Below, piece by piece: positions 1 through 10,549 of a stretch of DNA of 64,000 bases; the stretch's first letter is position 1, and every line of letters begins with the position of its first letter. A model generated the notes under the pieces. It did no database searches, had not been told where the DNA came from, and saw only the letters and a list, made by a program, of their open reading frames with translations. The stretch is from Lentilactobacillus farraginis DSM 18382 = JCM 14108. GTDB taxonomy: Bacteria > Bacillota > Bacilli > Lactobacillales > Lactobacillaceae. The position numbers and the translations under genes were made by a program. The stretch is from assembly GCF_000583655.1 (NCBI RefSeq), contig NZ_BAKI01000001.1, forward strand, positions 62,001-126,000. The letters run 5' to 3'.

Positions 1-227
1 TCAATATCATTTGTTCGAATACTCTTTTGAGAACTTGTCATCCGTGGATTTTTTGGCACAACTGTCCCATCAAAATACTTTTTCATTGTGGCAACCCCAG
101 AATTAATCCATAGTAAAGTTGGATCATCAACTGGAATTAGTGAAGCGCTGGGCTCAATGGTGTGCCCTTTTTCTTGAAAAAAGTCCAAAAACATCTGTCT
201 GATTTGACCACTGCTCAAATTCTTCAT
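1..227 (-). CDS. alaS: Alanyl-tRNA synthetase, N-terminal fragment (cut by window edge)
   Basis: Charges tRNA-Ala with alanine in the cytoplasm. Only the first 75 codons are inside the window. The protein begins [17 protein letters not shown] and continues through [19 protein letters not shown] and [16 protein letters not shown], the typical start of the class II catalytic domain of AlaRS. The ATG at 227 follows a GGAG ribosome-binding site; an ATG at 234 is out of frame. The identity is supported independently by the T-box leader and strong promoter directly upstream. The rest of the enzyme lies outside the window. Confidence 0.95.
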   Translation of the reverse strand, partial: MKNLSSGQIRQMFLDFFQEKGHTIEPSASLIPVDDPTLLWINSGVATMKKYFDGTVVPKNPRMTSSQKSIRTNDI

Positions 228-240
228 TTCCCATTTCTCC

Positions 241-455
241 TTTAAACAAAATAAAACACCGTTGCTAACAGAGACGCCGATTGACGCGGTACCACTCTGA
301 TTGCAACGATGTTTGATCGTAACCACTTTATCTCTAAAATTAGAGTTTGTGTTTAATTGTATAACGGTTAAGAGAGCACCAAATCGATTAAATCGTTTTT
401 CACATCAGCCAAAACGTTTCTGAAAATTAATCTAACCTGGCATATTCTTAAGACA
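241..455 (-). promoter_or_regulatory. T-box leader of alaS
   Basis: The leader between promoter and alaS carries the T-box motif AGAGTGGTACCGCG (positions 298 down to 285). The base after TGG is T, which pairs with a tRNA ending in ACCA, as expected for tRNA-Ala. A terminator hairpin pairs CATCGTTGC (311-303) with GCAACGGTG (265-257), followed by a T-rich run at 256-250. Uncharged tRNA-Ala should stabilise the competing antiterminator and allow alaS transcription. A GCT triplet lies in the 5' stem I region, but I did not fold the RNA, so the specifier is unproven. Confidence 0.9.
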
Positions 456-460
456 TTCAA

Positions 461-489
461 AGTATACGTTTTTGTGAATTTAATGTCAA
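461..489 (-). promoter_or_regulatory. alaS promoter
   Basis: On the minus strand TTGACA (489-484) and TATACT (466-461) are separated by exactly 17 nt, a near-consensus sigma-A promoter. It lies in the gap between alaS and the end of the cshB gene and would start the T-box transcript near 454. Confidence 0.85.
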
Positions 490-496
490 TTGAATT

Positions 497-1858
497 TTAT
501 TTATATCGCTTGGAACTCTGCTTGCGCTGCTTTCGTTTTGCGCGGGACTCTTCCCGCTTGGAAACGCGACGATCCATTTCTTCCTTGCGGGCAATTGACA
601 TCTTAATTTGACGTTTGTACCCTGGCTTGATTTTTTTCTTCTTTTTCTTAATCAAACCAATCATCGTCGGATCAAGTTTATCTTTCTTCTTACGATGCGT
701 TTGCCGACGCCGACGATCATAAGTGTCAATAATTTCATGATCCTTTAACGCTTTGGGTTTGAAATGAATCCCCATACTTTCCAGTTCTGCAACTTCCTTT
801 TCCTCATCTGGGGAGTAAAGTGTAATCGACGTTCCCGGCATACCGTTTCGACCGGTCCGCCCAACTCGGTGAATGAAGAATTCTAAGTCATCAGTAGGAA
901 TATCGTCATTAATGACATGAGAAACCCCTTCAATATCAATTCCCCTGGCTGCCAAGTCGGTTGCCACCACAAATTGAAAATCCAGATTTTTTATCCGTTT
1001 CATAATCTGCTTTCGTTCCCGAGGTTTTACACCGCCATGAACCATGGCCACTTTCAACCCTTGATCGCGCAAATATTCAGTTAGTTCTTCGACCCGCTTT
1101 CGAGTATTGGCAAAAATCAAAACCAGATACGGTTCACCAATTGTTAACAGTTTATAAATAAGCTGATTTTTATCCTGCCCCTTCGTTGAAATCAGCCAGT
1201 TATCAATTGTTGGGCTGATAATTGAAGAAACCGGGATTTCCTCAATAACCGGGTTATCCAAATACTTTTTCAAGAAAACCGTGATCTTTTGTGGCATTGT
1301 TGCTGAAAAAACCATCATTTGAACATGTTTGCCAAAACTAGCCGCAATATGATCAACAACGTCCAAAAAGCCCATGTCCAAGGTCATATCCGCCTCATCA
1401 ATCACCAGCTTGGAAGCCGTATGAACATCCAAACCACCGTTTTGAATCAGATCCCAAACCCGGCCAGGTGTCCCGACAATCAGTTGTGGCTGGTCCTTTT
1501 TCAAACGATCTTCCTGGCGCTTTTTATCAGTTCCGCCCACGTAACTGCCAATTGAAATTGGTTTTGGACTAAACTTGGCAATTTGTTTGGCCGCTTCTAA
1601 AATCTGATAAGCCAATTCCCGACTGGGCGTGGTAATAACTGCCTGCACCTCATCAATATCAGGATCCAGTTCATTAAAAATTGGCAATAAAAAAGCGTGG
1701 GTTTTCCCGCTGCCGGTTGCCGATTGGCCAACCACATCCCGGTGCTGCAAAATAACCGGAATTAGTTTTTCCTGAATTGGCGTTGGTTCTTTAAAGTTTA
1801 AGTCATTTAACGCATTTAAAATAAATGGCTGTAAATTAAATTCTGAAAATTTGGTCAT
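497..1858 (-). CDS. cshB: DEAD-box ATP-dependent RNA helicase (CshB type)
   Basis: Unwinds RNA duplexes using ATP; relatives act in ribosome assembly, RNA decay and cold growth. The 453-residue protein shows the helicase motifs in order: Q-motif PTPIQ near residue 26, Walker A SATGSGKT near 46, PSRELAYQ, TPGR, DEAD (VIDEADMTLD) near 153, SAT, then in the second RecA-like domain VHGG, ATDLAARGIDI and HRVGRTGR. The C-terminal tail is very rich in Lys and Arg, a feature of CshB that probably helps RNA binding. It starts 8 bp after the DHH phosphoesterase stop, so the two are probably co-transcribed RNA-metabolism genes. The subfamily assignment rests on length and tail. Confidence 0.93.
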   Translation of the reverse strand: MTKFSEFNLQPFILNALNDLNFKEPTPIQEKLIPVILQHRDVVGQSATGSGKTHAFLLPIFNELDPDIDEVQAVITTPSRELAYQILEAAKQIAKFSPKPISIGSYVGGTDKKRQEDRLKKDQPQLIVGTPGRVWDLIQNGGLDVHTASKLVIDEADMTLDMGFLDVVDHIAASFGKHVQMMVFSATMPQKITVFLKKYLDNPVIEEIPVSSIISPTIDNWLISTKGQDKNQLIYKLLTIGEPYLVLIFANTRKRVEELTEYLRDQGLKVAMVHGGVKPRERKQIMKRIKNLDFQFVVATDLAARGIDIEGVSHVINDDIPTDDLEFFIHRVGRTGRNGMPGTSITLYSPDEEKEVAELESMGIHFKPKALKDHEIIDTYDRRRRQTHRKKKDKLDPTMIGLIKKKKKKIKPGYKRQIKMSIARKEEMDRRVSKREESRAKRKQRKQSSKRYK

Positions 1859-1866
1859 AAATTCTC

Positions 1867-2814
1867 CTATTTGTTTTTCTTAACTAAATTATCCAAATCA
1901 CGGACAAAATCCTTAATCTGGTCATCACTCTCAATTACCGCGCCGCTGGCCAATGGGTGACCACCACCGCCATAAGCTTTGGCAAGTTCGTTAATGGCAG
2001 GTCCCTTCGATCGTAAGCGAATCCGATAATCGCCCTCTTTTTGCTGAACAAAGATTGCCCAGGAAATAACTTCCTTGATACGACCAGGTAACGGTACAAT
2101 TGATGAAGTGCTTTCATCCCCAAGCCCAAACGGTTTTAGAATCTCATTGGATAAAACCAGATAAGCGGCGCCACTAGGCAACATTTTTAAGTTTTCATAA
2201 GCATATGCTGATAATCGGGCCAACGGCATATCGATTTCATCCTCAGCTTGATTAACGTCACTGGCGGAAAAATGATATTTGGTCAACTTTGAAGCAACTT
2301 CAAATGTATGCGATGACGTCGATGGATACATAAACCTGCCTGTGTCACCAACAATACCGGCATAAAGCAGTCGAGCGCCTTCATCTGAAAGCGTGAGCTC
2401 GGAACGAAACATATCATAGAAATCAAAGATTAATTCAGATGTACTTGAGGCTTCAGGAATCACCCACATTAAGTCGCCAAATTGATCATCGTTTGGATGA
2501 TGGTCAATTTTAACCAGCGTCTTACCTTTTGTGTAACGGGCATCATCCACCCGAGGCTGATTAGCCGTGTCGACTACAATCACCAAAGCATCTTTATACT
2601 GGTCATCCGGAATTTCATCAGCGGTTCCCAGCCATTTAAAGCCCGGAAAATTTTTCCCGGCACAAAAAACTCTTTTATCTGGAAAGGACGCCTTGATAAT
2701 TTCTGCCAGCCCCATCTGTGAACCGATTGCATCAGGATCTGGACGTTTGTGCCGATGAATAATAACCGTTTTGGCTTGCTTGATCTGATCTAGTATTTGC
2801 TTCTGAATGGACAT
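1867..2814 (-). CDS. DHH/DHHA1 phosphoesterase, NrnA-like oligoribonuclease/pAp phosphatase
   Basis: Probably degrades very short RNAs (nanoRNAs), linear dinucleotides and 3'-phosphoadenosine 5'-phosphate. The 315-residue protein has the DHH-family metal motifs: HRHKRPDPDAIGS near residue 20, VVDTANQ, DHHPNDD near 107 and the DHHA1 motif GGGGHPLASGA near the C-terminus. Length fits NrnA (about 313 residues). The start is ATG at 2814, preceded nine bases upstream by AAGAGG; an upstream TTG (2820) has no better site. It precedes the RNA helicase gene by 8 bp. I cannot distinguish NrnA from NrnB-like specificity by sequence reading. Confidence 0.85.
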   Translation of the reverse strand: MSIQKQILDQIKQAKTVIIHRHKRPDPDAIGSQMGLAEIIKASFPDKRVFCAGKNFPGFKWLGTADEIPDDQYKDALVIVVDTANQPRVDDARYTKGKTLVKIDHHPNDDQFGDLMWVIPEASSTSELIFDFYDMFRSELTLSDEGARLLYAGIVGDTGRFMYPSTSSHTFEVASKLTKYHFSASDVNQAEDEIDMPLARLSAYAYENLKMLPSGAAYLVLSNEILKPFGLGDESTSSIVPLPGRIKEVISWAIFVQQKEGDYRIRLRSKGPAINELAKAYGGGGHPLASGAVIESDDQIKDFVRDLDNLVKKNK

Positions 2815-2965
2815 AACCAATAACCTCTTATTAATGAATTTTAATTTTCAACATAATCGTCATAACCATATTTCAATTTCAAAAAAATGGGTGACGCTAT
2901 GATTAATCGATTTTATTTGATAACACTTTTTCTCGAACACTTAAGTATACACTAAATGTCAATAC

Positions 2966-4068
2966 TTATAAACAACCCTTGGTATGAAATAAATCCAACA
3001 CAATATTTTCGTAATTCAAGTCGGCCAAATTGGTTAACGTAATACCTAACAATCGCACGCCGGACTTAATATCCGGCATTTCGGCCAATAAGTCACCTGC
3101 CAAAGAAAAATAATCGTTTGGATCATTTCGAATAAAATTGTCAAAAGTCGTTCGCTTTGTAAAAGTTGAAAAGTCTTTATAACGAACCTTCAAAACGAGG
3201 GTTTTGCCATGTTTTTTCTTTTTGGCCATTTCAGCCGCAACCAATTCCGCAATTTTCATTAATTCGCTGTCGACCTGCGTCTGGTTCGTAATTTCGGGAC
3301 CAAAAGTCCGTTCCTTACCGATTGATTTTCTAACCCGTTGATATTCGACTGGCCGATTGTCAACTCCCCTAGCCCGTTCATAAAGAACATAGCCAAATTT
3401 TCCAAACTGTTTAATGAGATCCATTTGTGACCACTCCAACAGATCACTGCCATTATTGATGTTTAATGAATGCATTTTAGGGACGGTTTTTTTGCCGACT
3501 CCCCGGAACTTTTCAATTGGTAATTTCGCCAAAAAAGTTAAGGCATCCTTTGGCTGAATAATTGTTATTCCAAAAGGTTTGGCGTAATCGGAGGCCTCTT
3601 TGGCAAGAAATTTGTTGTAAGAAATGCCGACAGAACAGGTTAAGCTGGTTCGGTGCAGAACTTCAGCCTGGATCATGCGACCAAGCTGAACCGGGTCATC
3701 CAAATGTCGTTTATTGTTGGTGACATCCAAATAAGCTTCATCTAACGCAACGTACTCAATAATATCTGTATATTCATGAAATATTTGATGGATTTGTGCC
3801 GAAACTTGGCGATAAAGTTTAAATCCCGAGAAACGAAAGACAGCTTGGGGACACAGTTCGAGCGCTTTTTGAACACTCATCGCCGAATGAACGCCGTATT
3901 TTCGGGCAACGTAATTGGCAGTTGTTACCACACCCCGTCCACCGGTTCTTTTAGGATCTTTGGCGACGATTAAAGCAGCCGTTTCAGCCTAGGGTCCTGT
4001 CGTTCTTCAATCGAAGCGTAAAAGGCATCCATATCAACGTGTAGAATATGGCGAAAATGCTGAGACAT
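2966..4068 (-). CDS. dinB: DNA polymerase IV (with one-base frameshift)
   Basis: Y-family translesion polymerase, error-prone and without proofreading. The N-terminus is read from ATG 4068 (after AGGTGG): [19 protein letters not shown], with the catalytic Asp motif, then a stop appears because one base is missing near 3982-3984 (CTGAAACGGCTG, probably AAAA read as AAA). The frame resumes with [18 protein letters not shown] and continues to the stop at 2966 through ALDEAYLDV (catalytic Asp-Glu), the RGVGKKT helix-hairpin-helix and the little-finger domain. Adding one base gives 367 residues, the normal DinB length. No end motif for the beta clamp is obvious. A real null allele cannot be excluded. 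Confidence 0.88.
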
Positions 4069-4167
4069 TGCAAGCCACCTCCATCAAAGACTTCAAACGT
4101 ATGTTCATGGACCAGCGAAAAAAATGGTTGGCACAAAACCAGGTTCTGTCTCCAACCGTTCTTTGTT

Positions 4168-4583
4168 TTACTTATCCTCAGACTTTTGATCATCAGTTGA
4201 TTCAGTTGATTTTTGGTCAGCTGAATCTGAAGTTGTGTCAGTTGTTTTTTCATCGGATTGGTTTTCTGAAGCATTGGCTGATTGAGATGCTTCAGCTGAA
4301 GTTGCAGCCGCTGTGACAGCTGGTTGCTTAACCTGAGCAATCGCACTCAAATCAAAGACCAGGTAAATGCCGTCACAATCAAGTGTTACGGTCTTATCCG
4401 CCTCATTGATTTCATCAACGACGCGTGAAGCCGACCAATTGTTACAACTTGGTCTCCTGGTTTAATCTTTGATAACTGTTCCCGACGCTTTTGCTGCTGC
4501 TTTTTTTGCGGCCGAATCATCAAAAAGTACATCAGCGCAAACAAAACAACAATCATTAAGATTGAGTAAACAGAACTGTTCAA
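4168..4583 (-). CDS. yajC: Preprotein translocase subunit YajC (with one-base frameshift)
   Basis: Small accessory membrane protein of the Sec translocon. From a TTG start at 4583 the protein has one N-terminal membrane segment (ILMIVVLFALMYFLM), the conserved RPQKKQQQKR and IKPGDQVVTIG. A missing base near 4424 (CACGCGTCG in the coding strand) breaks the frame; the other frame continues GVVDEINEADKTVTLD and then a low-complexity Ser/Thr/Asp/Gln/Glu tail to 4168. Repaired length is 138 residues, long for YajC because of this acidic tail, which many lactobacilli have. It follows tgt, the usual order queA-tgt-yajC. Confidence 0.88.
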
Positions 4584-4644
4584 TATTTTTCACCCACACT
4601 TTCCATAAGAATACTTTACCAAATAACTTGTCAACCGTCCATAG

Positions 4645-5804
<1,160 letters not shown>

Positions 5805-6845
5805 CTAATGAATATACATTGCATCCCCGAAACTAAAGAATCGGTATTTTTCCTGAATGGCATGCTGGTAGGCGTTTAAAATATTTTCACGGCCGGTAAA
5901 AGAAGCCACCAGCATGACAAGCGTTGACTTGGGAAGATGGAAATTCGTGATGAACGAATCGACAACCTGCCAATGATATCCCGGTTTAATAAAAATATCC
6001 GTCCAGCCGGAGTCCGGATGAATTTCACCGTTAAATTTGGTGCCAACCGTTTCCAAAGTTCGAATTGAAGTCGTGCCGGTAGCCACTATCTTGCCACCAT
6101 TTTTCCGAACGTCATTCAGCGTTTGGGCAGCTTCTTGAGACAAGCGATAAAATTCACTGTGCATCTTGTGCTCTTCAATGTTGTCCTCTTCGACCGGTCG
6201 AAAAGTTCCCAGACCAACGTGCAGTGTTAGATAGACCAAGTGAACGCCCTTATCAGCAACCTTCTGCAATAACGCTTTTGTCCAGTGCAAACCGGCAGTC
6301 GGCGCTGCGGCTGAACCCATTTCTTTCGCATAGACAGTCTGATAGCGGTTGGGATCGTCCAGTTTTTCCTTGATATACGGTGGTAATGGTGTTTCTCCCA
6401 ATCTTTCAAGAATTTCAATAAAAATACCGTCATATTTAAATTCAATTTCCCGACCACCATGATCCAATTCTTTGGTCACGACTGCCTGAAGCTGACCTTC
6501 ACCAAAATCAATAACGGTACCGACCTTGGCTCGTTTAGCCGGCTTCATCAACGTCTCCCACCGGTCACCTTCAATATTGTGCAGCAACAGCACTTCAATG
6601 TGGGCACCGGTCTCTTTTTTGACACCGTAAATGCGAGCCGGCATAACTTTGGAATCGTTCATTACCAAGGCGTCTCCCGGGTTCAAATAATCAATAATGT
6701 TGTAGAATCGTCGATCCTGCATCTCGCCGGTCTTCTTATCCAGAACCAGCAGGCGTGATTCATCCCGATCCTTAATCGGCGTCTGTGCGATTAATTCATG
6801 TGGCAGATCATAATCAAAATCCTCTAAAGTATAATTTGTTTTCAA
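5805..6845 (-). CDS. queA: S-adenosylmethionine:tRNA ribosyltransferase-isomerase
   Basis: Transfers the ribosyl part of SAM to preQ1-tRNA to make epoxyqueuosine. The protein contains [54 protein letters not shown] and TSIRTLETV, all hallmarks of QueA, and is 346 residues from the chosen start. I choose TTG 6845 because AAAGGA sits nine bases upstream; an ATG at 6863 overlaps the ruvB stop but lacks a ribosome-binding site. The gene order ruvB-queA-tgt-yajC suggests one transcript for Holliday junction processing and queuosine synthesis. Confidence 0.95.
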   Translation of the reverse strand: MKTNYTLEDFDYDLPHELIAQTPIKDRDESRLLVLDKKTGEMQDRRFYNIIDYLNPGDALVMNDSKVMPARIYGVKKETGAHIEVLLLHNIEGDRWETLMKPAKRAKVGTVIDFGEGQLQAVVTKELDHGGREIEFKYDGIFIEILERLGETPLPPYIKEKLDDPNRYQTVYAKEMGSAAAPTAGLHWTKALLQKVADKGVHLVYLTLHVGLGTFRPVEEDNIEEHKMHSEFYRLSQEAAQTLNDVRKNGGKIVATGTTSIRTLETVGTKFNGEIHPDSGWTDIFIKPGYHWQVVDSFITNFHLPKSTLVMLVASFTGRENILNAYQHAIQEKYRFFSFGDAMYIH

Positions 6846-6859
6846 CGTTCCAGTTCCTT

Positions 6860-7879
6860 TCATACCAAATTCTGGGGTGTCTGCGGATAATGCAGGTGTT
6901 CGTATCCTCTGGGCGTAACCCGTCTTCCCCTGGCAGTTCGCTTAATCAGCCCAATCTGCAGCAAGTAGGGTTCATACATCTCCGCAATTGTATCAGTTTC
7001 TTCGCCAATATTGGCTGCCAACGTCTTCAAACCAACCGGGCCGCCATCATAATAGTCAATCATTGTTTTTAAAAGTTTGATGTCAGTCGCGTCAAGGCCC
7101 AAATTATCAACCTTTAGCTTTTGAAGCGCGTATTGCACAATCTCCAAATCAATACTGTCTTTATCAAAGACTTGGGCAAAATCACGGATTCGCTTTAATA
7201 ATCGGTTGGCAACCCGAGGTGTTCCTCGGGATCTCATCGCGATTTCATGAGCTCCGGACTTTAAAATCGAAATCTGAAAGATATCAGCCGTTCGTTCAAC
7301 AATTTTTTCCAGATCAGCTACTTGATAATAATTCATATGTTCAACGATTCCAAATCGATCTCTTAAGGGTGCCGAAAGCATCCCGGCCTGCGTGGTTGCC
7401 CCAATCAACGTAAATGGCGGCAATGGGAAATGAACGGGATGTGCACCCGATCCCTGACCAACAATAATATCAACGTAAAAATCTTCCATGGCCGAATAAA
7501 GCATTTCCTCAACCACTTTTGGCAGCCGGTGAATCTCATCAATAAACAAAACATCACCGGGGTTTAATTCATTTAATAATGACAATAAATCACCCGGCTT
7601 ATCAATCGCCGGGCCGGTGGTTGTTCTGATGTTAACCCCCATCTCGTTGGCAATCACCATGGCCAGCGTCGTTTTGCCAAGTCCTGGTGGGCCGTACAGC
7701 AAAACGTGATCCAAAGACTCTTCACGCTGTTTGGCAGCTTTGATATAAACTTTTAATTCATTTTTGACGTCTGATTGACCGATATAATCGGCCAACGTTT
7801 GAGGGCGAAGTGTTTTTTCAATGTTGTGCTCATCACCGGACACATTATCCGGTGATACAATTCGATCGTCTTTATCCAA
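6860..7879 (-). CDS. ruvB: Holliday junction branch migration ATPase RuvB
   Basis: Hexameric AAA+ motor that drives branch migration with RuvA. The 339-residue protein has Walker [11 protein letters not shown] near residue 62, Walker [10 protein letters not shown] near 112, sensor 1 IGATTQAG, an arginine finger region APLRDRFGI and sensor 2 [12 protein letters not shown], then the winged-helix domain ending PRGYEH. It is 16 bp downstream of ruvA. No ruvC is expected in this lineage; lactobacilli use RecU. Confidence 0.97.
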   Translation of the reverse strand: MDKDDRIVSPDNVSGDEHNIEKTLRPQTLADYIGQSDVKNELKVYIKAAKQREESLDHVLLYGPPGLGKTTLAMVIANEMGVNIRTTTGPAIDKPGDLLSLLNELNPGDVLFIDEIHRLPKVVEEMLYSAMEDFYVDIIVGQGSGAHPVHFPLPPFTLIGATTQAGMLSAPLRDRFGIVEHMNYYQVADLEKIVERTADIFQISILKSGAHEIAMRSRGTPRVANRLLKRIRDFAQVFDKDSIDLEIVQYALQKLKVDNLGLDATDIKLLKTMIDYYDGGPVGLKTLAANIGEETDTIAEMYEPYLLQIGLIKRTARGRRVTPRGYEHLHYPQTPQNLV

Positions 7880-7895
7880 CCAATCACCCCTTACA

Positions 7896-8494
7896 TTAAT
7901 GCATCAATAATTTAAGACCCAAACTGAGATACTCGTCAGTTGTCAAACCATCTTTTTTCGCCAGCTCGGGGGCAATTGCCATAACCTGCTTAGCCGGATA
8001 GCCCAAAGCCTTTAGAGCAGACAGCGCGTCCTTAAGCTCGACAGACTGGCCTTCATCCGATTGCGTTTCAGTCTCCACTGCGGCATTCTGAATCAAATCC
8101 GCCATTTTTCCTTGAAGATCCAAGATAATCTGCTGCGCAGTTTTTTGCCAACTCCCGGGAATCTGGTCAAAAACTTAACATCTTTATTGTTAATCGCTGA
8201 AATTAAGCCGCCTCGATCTTTTCCAGCCAAAATTGCCAGCGCACTTTTAGGCCCAATCCCCGAAACGTTAATCAACTTTTCAAATAACTTTTTATCCGCG
8301 CTTTCATAGAACCCATAGAGCAGCATTGCCGAATCGCTGACAGCTTGATAAATATAGACCCGAACCGTTCTATCCTGATCAACTTCAAATCGATAGGGAT
8401 CGGCCGTGTAAATCAAATAACCAATACCGTTAACCAACAACACAATATAGGCCGGCGTAACTTCAACTACTTTTCCATCCATAAATTCATACAT
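7896..8494 (-). CDS. ruvA: Holliday junction branch migration protein RuvA (with one-base frameshift)
   Basis: Binds four-way junctions and loads RuvB. The N-terminal OB-fold ([19 protein letters not shown]) and both helix-hairpin-helix motifs ([16 protein letters not shown] and [11 protein letters not shown]) are present. After GKK the frame is lost in a run of six T on the plus strand (8141-8146); seven A in the coding strand would give [16 protein letters not shown], which joins the C-terminal domain III that contacts RuvB. Repaired length is 199 residues, the usual size. Domain III ends near the stop at 7896. Confidence 0.93.
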
Positions 8495-8568
8495 AATTAT
8501 TCCTCTTTGTTAAAACGTATGTTTGCTAATAAATTGTATCACAAGTTGCCGTCAGACTCGAGGTTAAT

Positions 8569-10539
8569 TTATAAAATTTCTTCGTCCGTTCGGTGCGGGT
8601 CCTGAATACGTTTAAACATTTTTTCAATATCGGCATTGGTAAATTTAACGAGTGTCGGTCTGCCATGAGGACAATTGTAAGGATTCTCACATTCCGGTAA
8701 TTTCTGAAGTAATGCTTTGGCCTGGCGTTCGTCAAGATGATGATTAGCTTTAATCGCCCGTTTGCAGCTCATCATAATCGCCGTCTTTTCTCGAAATGCA
8801 GCCACCGAAATTCGATGATCGGCCAAAATCCAATCAATCATTTCCTTAATCGTATCTTCCTCTTGGCCGGCTTTAAACCACATTGGGTGTTGGCGGATAA
8901 TAAAGCTATTTTGACCAAAGGGCTCAAGGTGAATGCCAAGCTTCAACAGTAACGGTATTTTCTCACTGATTAATAAAAAATCCGATGTTGAATAATCCAA
9001 TACGATCGGCACCAAGAGCCGCTGCTGATCACGACCAACTTCACCAATGGCCTTTCGATAAAATTCATAATTAATTCTTTCCTGGGCAGCATGTTGGTCA
9101 ACTAAATACATGTTATCAGGGGTTTCAGCAACTAAATAAGTCCCATGAACTTGGCCAACGTAACGAAGATTCGGAAATCCGGTTTGAGAAGTCGAACCTA
9201 CCAACTCTTCCTGCTGAAGCGATACAGTATGCTCAGTGACTGCTTTAGAATTTTGGTTAGCCACCTCAACACTTGCTGGCTGATCAAATACCGGCACGGC
9301 TGAAGCCTCATCGGCCAACAATGAATCGAACTTGGCAACAGTTGGACTATTCAAATCAGACCGTTTTTTAACCACGATCGGCTCAATTGGCTGTTGATCA
9401 CCGTTTTTCGGCAAGGCCACTGTTGGCGTTGAATCAGCTTCAAACAGGGGCTGGTTCTTCGAGTCGACATGACTCATTATTGCCGGTTGACGATGTCTGG
9501 CTGGCTGTGATGGTGAAAACGGCTTTTTAAATTCCCGGGTGGCATCTGGAATCAGCTGTTTATCGGCCAACATATCACGAATGGCAGTCGCTACCATATC
9601 ACCGATTCTGGGCTCCTCACTAATCCGAACCTCCTGTTTGGTAGGATGCACATTAACATCAATCAAAGCCGGATCCAATTTGATGTTAATAACGGCGATA
9701 GGAAATCGGCCGATCATTAATTTTGAACCATAGCCGTTAATAACAGCCTTGGTAAGCGGAAAGTTTCGAACGTAGCGCCCGTTTAGAATTAGTGAAATGT
9801 AGTTGCGGCTTGCCCGTGTCAGCTCTGGAAGGCTGACGTAACCGCTGATCGAAATATCAGGTTTTTCCGACTTGATCGGCTGCATGCGTGAGACGGTCTT
9901 TACACCATAAATGGCGCCCAAAACCTGAAGCAGATCTCCTCTACCCGAAGTTCTCAGAAGTTCTCGACCATTGCTGATAAAGGAAAAAGCAACTTCGGGA
10001 TGACTAAGTGCCAACCGATTAACAATATCTGAAATTTTAGCAAGTTCGGTATTTGGCGAGCTCAAATACTTCAGCCTGGCAGGCGTATTATAAAAAAGCG
10101 AATTTACAATAACGGTGGTTCCCTTTCGCGATTCCGCCGCCTTTTGAGAAACCAGTTTGCCACCTTTATATTCAATTTCTGTCCCGACAGAACCGGTTGA
10201 AGTTTTCAAGACAACGTTTGAAACTGAACTGATACTTGGCAGCGCCTCGCCACGAAAGCCAAGCGTCCTTACCCGAAAAAGGTCCCGTTGTTCGGTTATC
10301 TTACTGGTTGCATGACGCAAAAAAGCCGTTTGTACCTGTGAGCTGTCGATGCCATCCCCGTCATCAACCACTTTAATTGTTTTAAGGCCGGCATCCGCTA
10401 CAGTTACATCAATTTCTGTACTGTGCGCATCAAGCGCATTTTCAACCAGTTCCTTCACAACGGAAGCGGGTCGTTCAACAACCTCACCCGCTGAAATTTG
10501 ATTTGCCAGAATTGCCGGCAGTTCATGAATTTGTTTCAA
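8569..10539 (-). CDS. mutL: DNA mismatch repair protein MutL
   Basis: ATPase and endonuclease that couples mismatch recognition to strand removal. The 656-residue protein has the GHKL ATPase motifs ELVENALDA near residue 30, DDGDGI near 59 and [10 protein letters not shown] near 94, a variable linker of about 330-450, and a C-terminal nuclease domain with [21 protein letters not shown] and CPHGRP. These latter motifs are the metal-binding endonuclease site found in bacteria that lack MutH. It starts 10 bp after the mutS stop, so mutS and mutL are one operon. Confidence 0.97.
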   Translation of the reverse strand: MKQIHELPAILANQISAGEVVERPASVVKELVENALDAHSTEIDVTVADAGLKTIKVVDDGDGIDSSQVQTAFLRHATSKITEQRDLFRVRTLGFRGEALPSISSVSNVVLKTSTGSVGTEIEYKGGKLVSQKAAESRKGTTVIVNSLFYNTPARLKYLSSPNTELAKISDIVNRLALSHPEVAFSFISNGRELLRTSGRGDLLQVLGAIYGVKTVSRMQPIKSEKPDISISGYVSLPELTRASRNYISLILNGRYVRNFPLTKAVINGYGSKLMIGRFPIAVINIKLDPALIDVNVHPTKQEVRISEEPRIGDMVATAIRDMLADKQLIPDATREFKKPFSPSQPARHRQPAIMSHVDSKNQPLFEADSTPTVALPKNGDQQPIEPIVVKKRSDLNSPTVAKFDSLLADEASAVPVFDQPASVEVANQNSKAVTEHTVSLQQEELVGSTSQTGFPNLRYVGQVHGTYLVAETPDNMYLVDQHAAQERINYEFYRKAIGEVGRDQQRLLVPIVLDYSTSDFLLISEKIPLLLKLGIHLEPFGQNSFIIRQHPMWFKAGQEEDTIKEMIDWILADHRISVAAFREKTAIMMSCKRAIKANHHLDERQAKALLQKLPECENPYNCPHGRPTLVKFTNADIEKMFKRIQDPHRTDEEIL

Positions 10540-10549
10540 CTAGACCACC

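Noticed and set aside
4068-4316. Plus-strand ORF of 82 codons opposite yajC
   Set aside because: It is the complement of the YajC low-complexity tail and has no supporting start signal.
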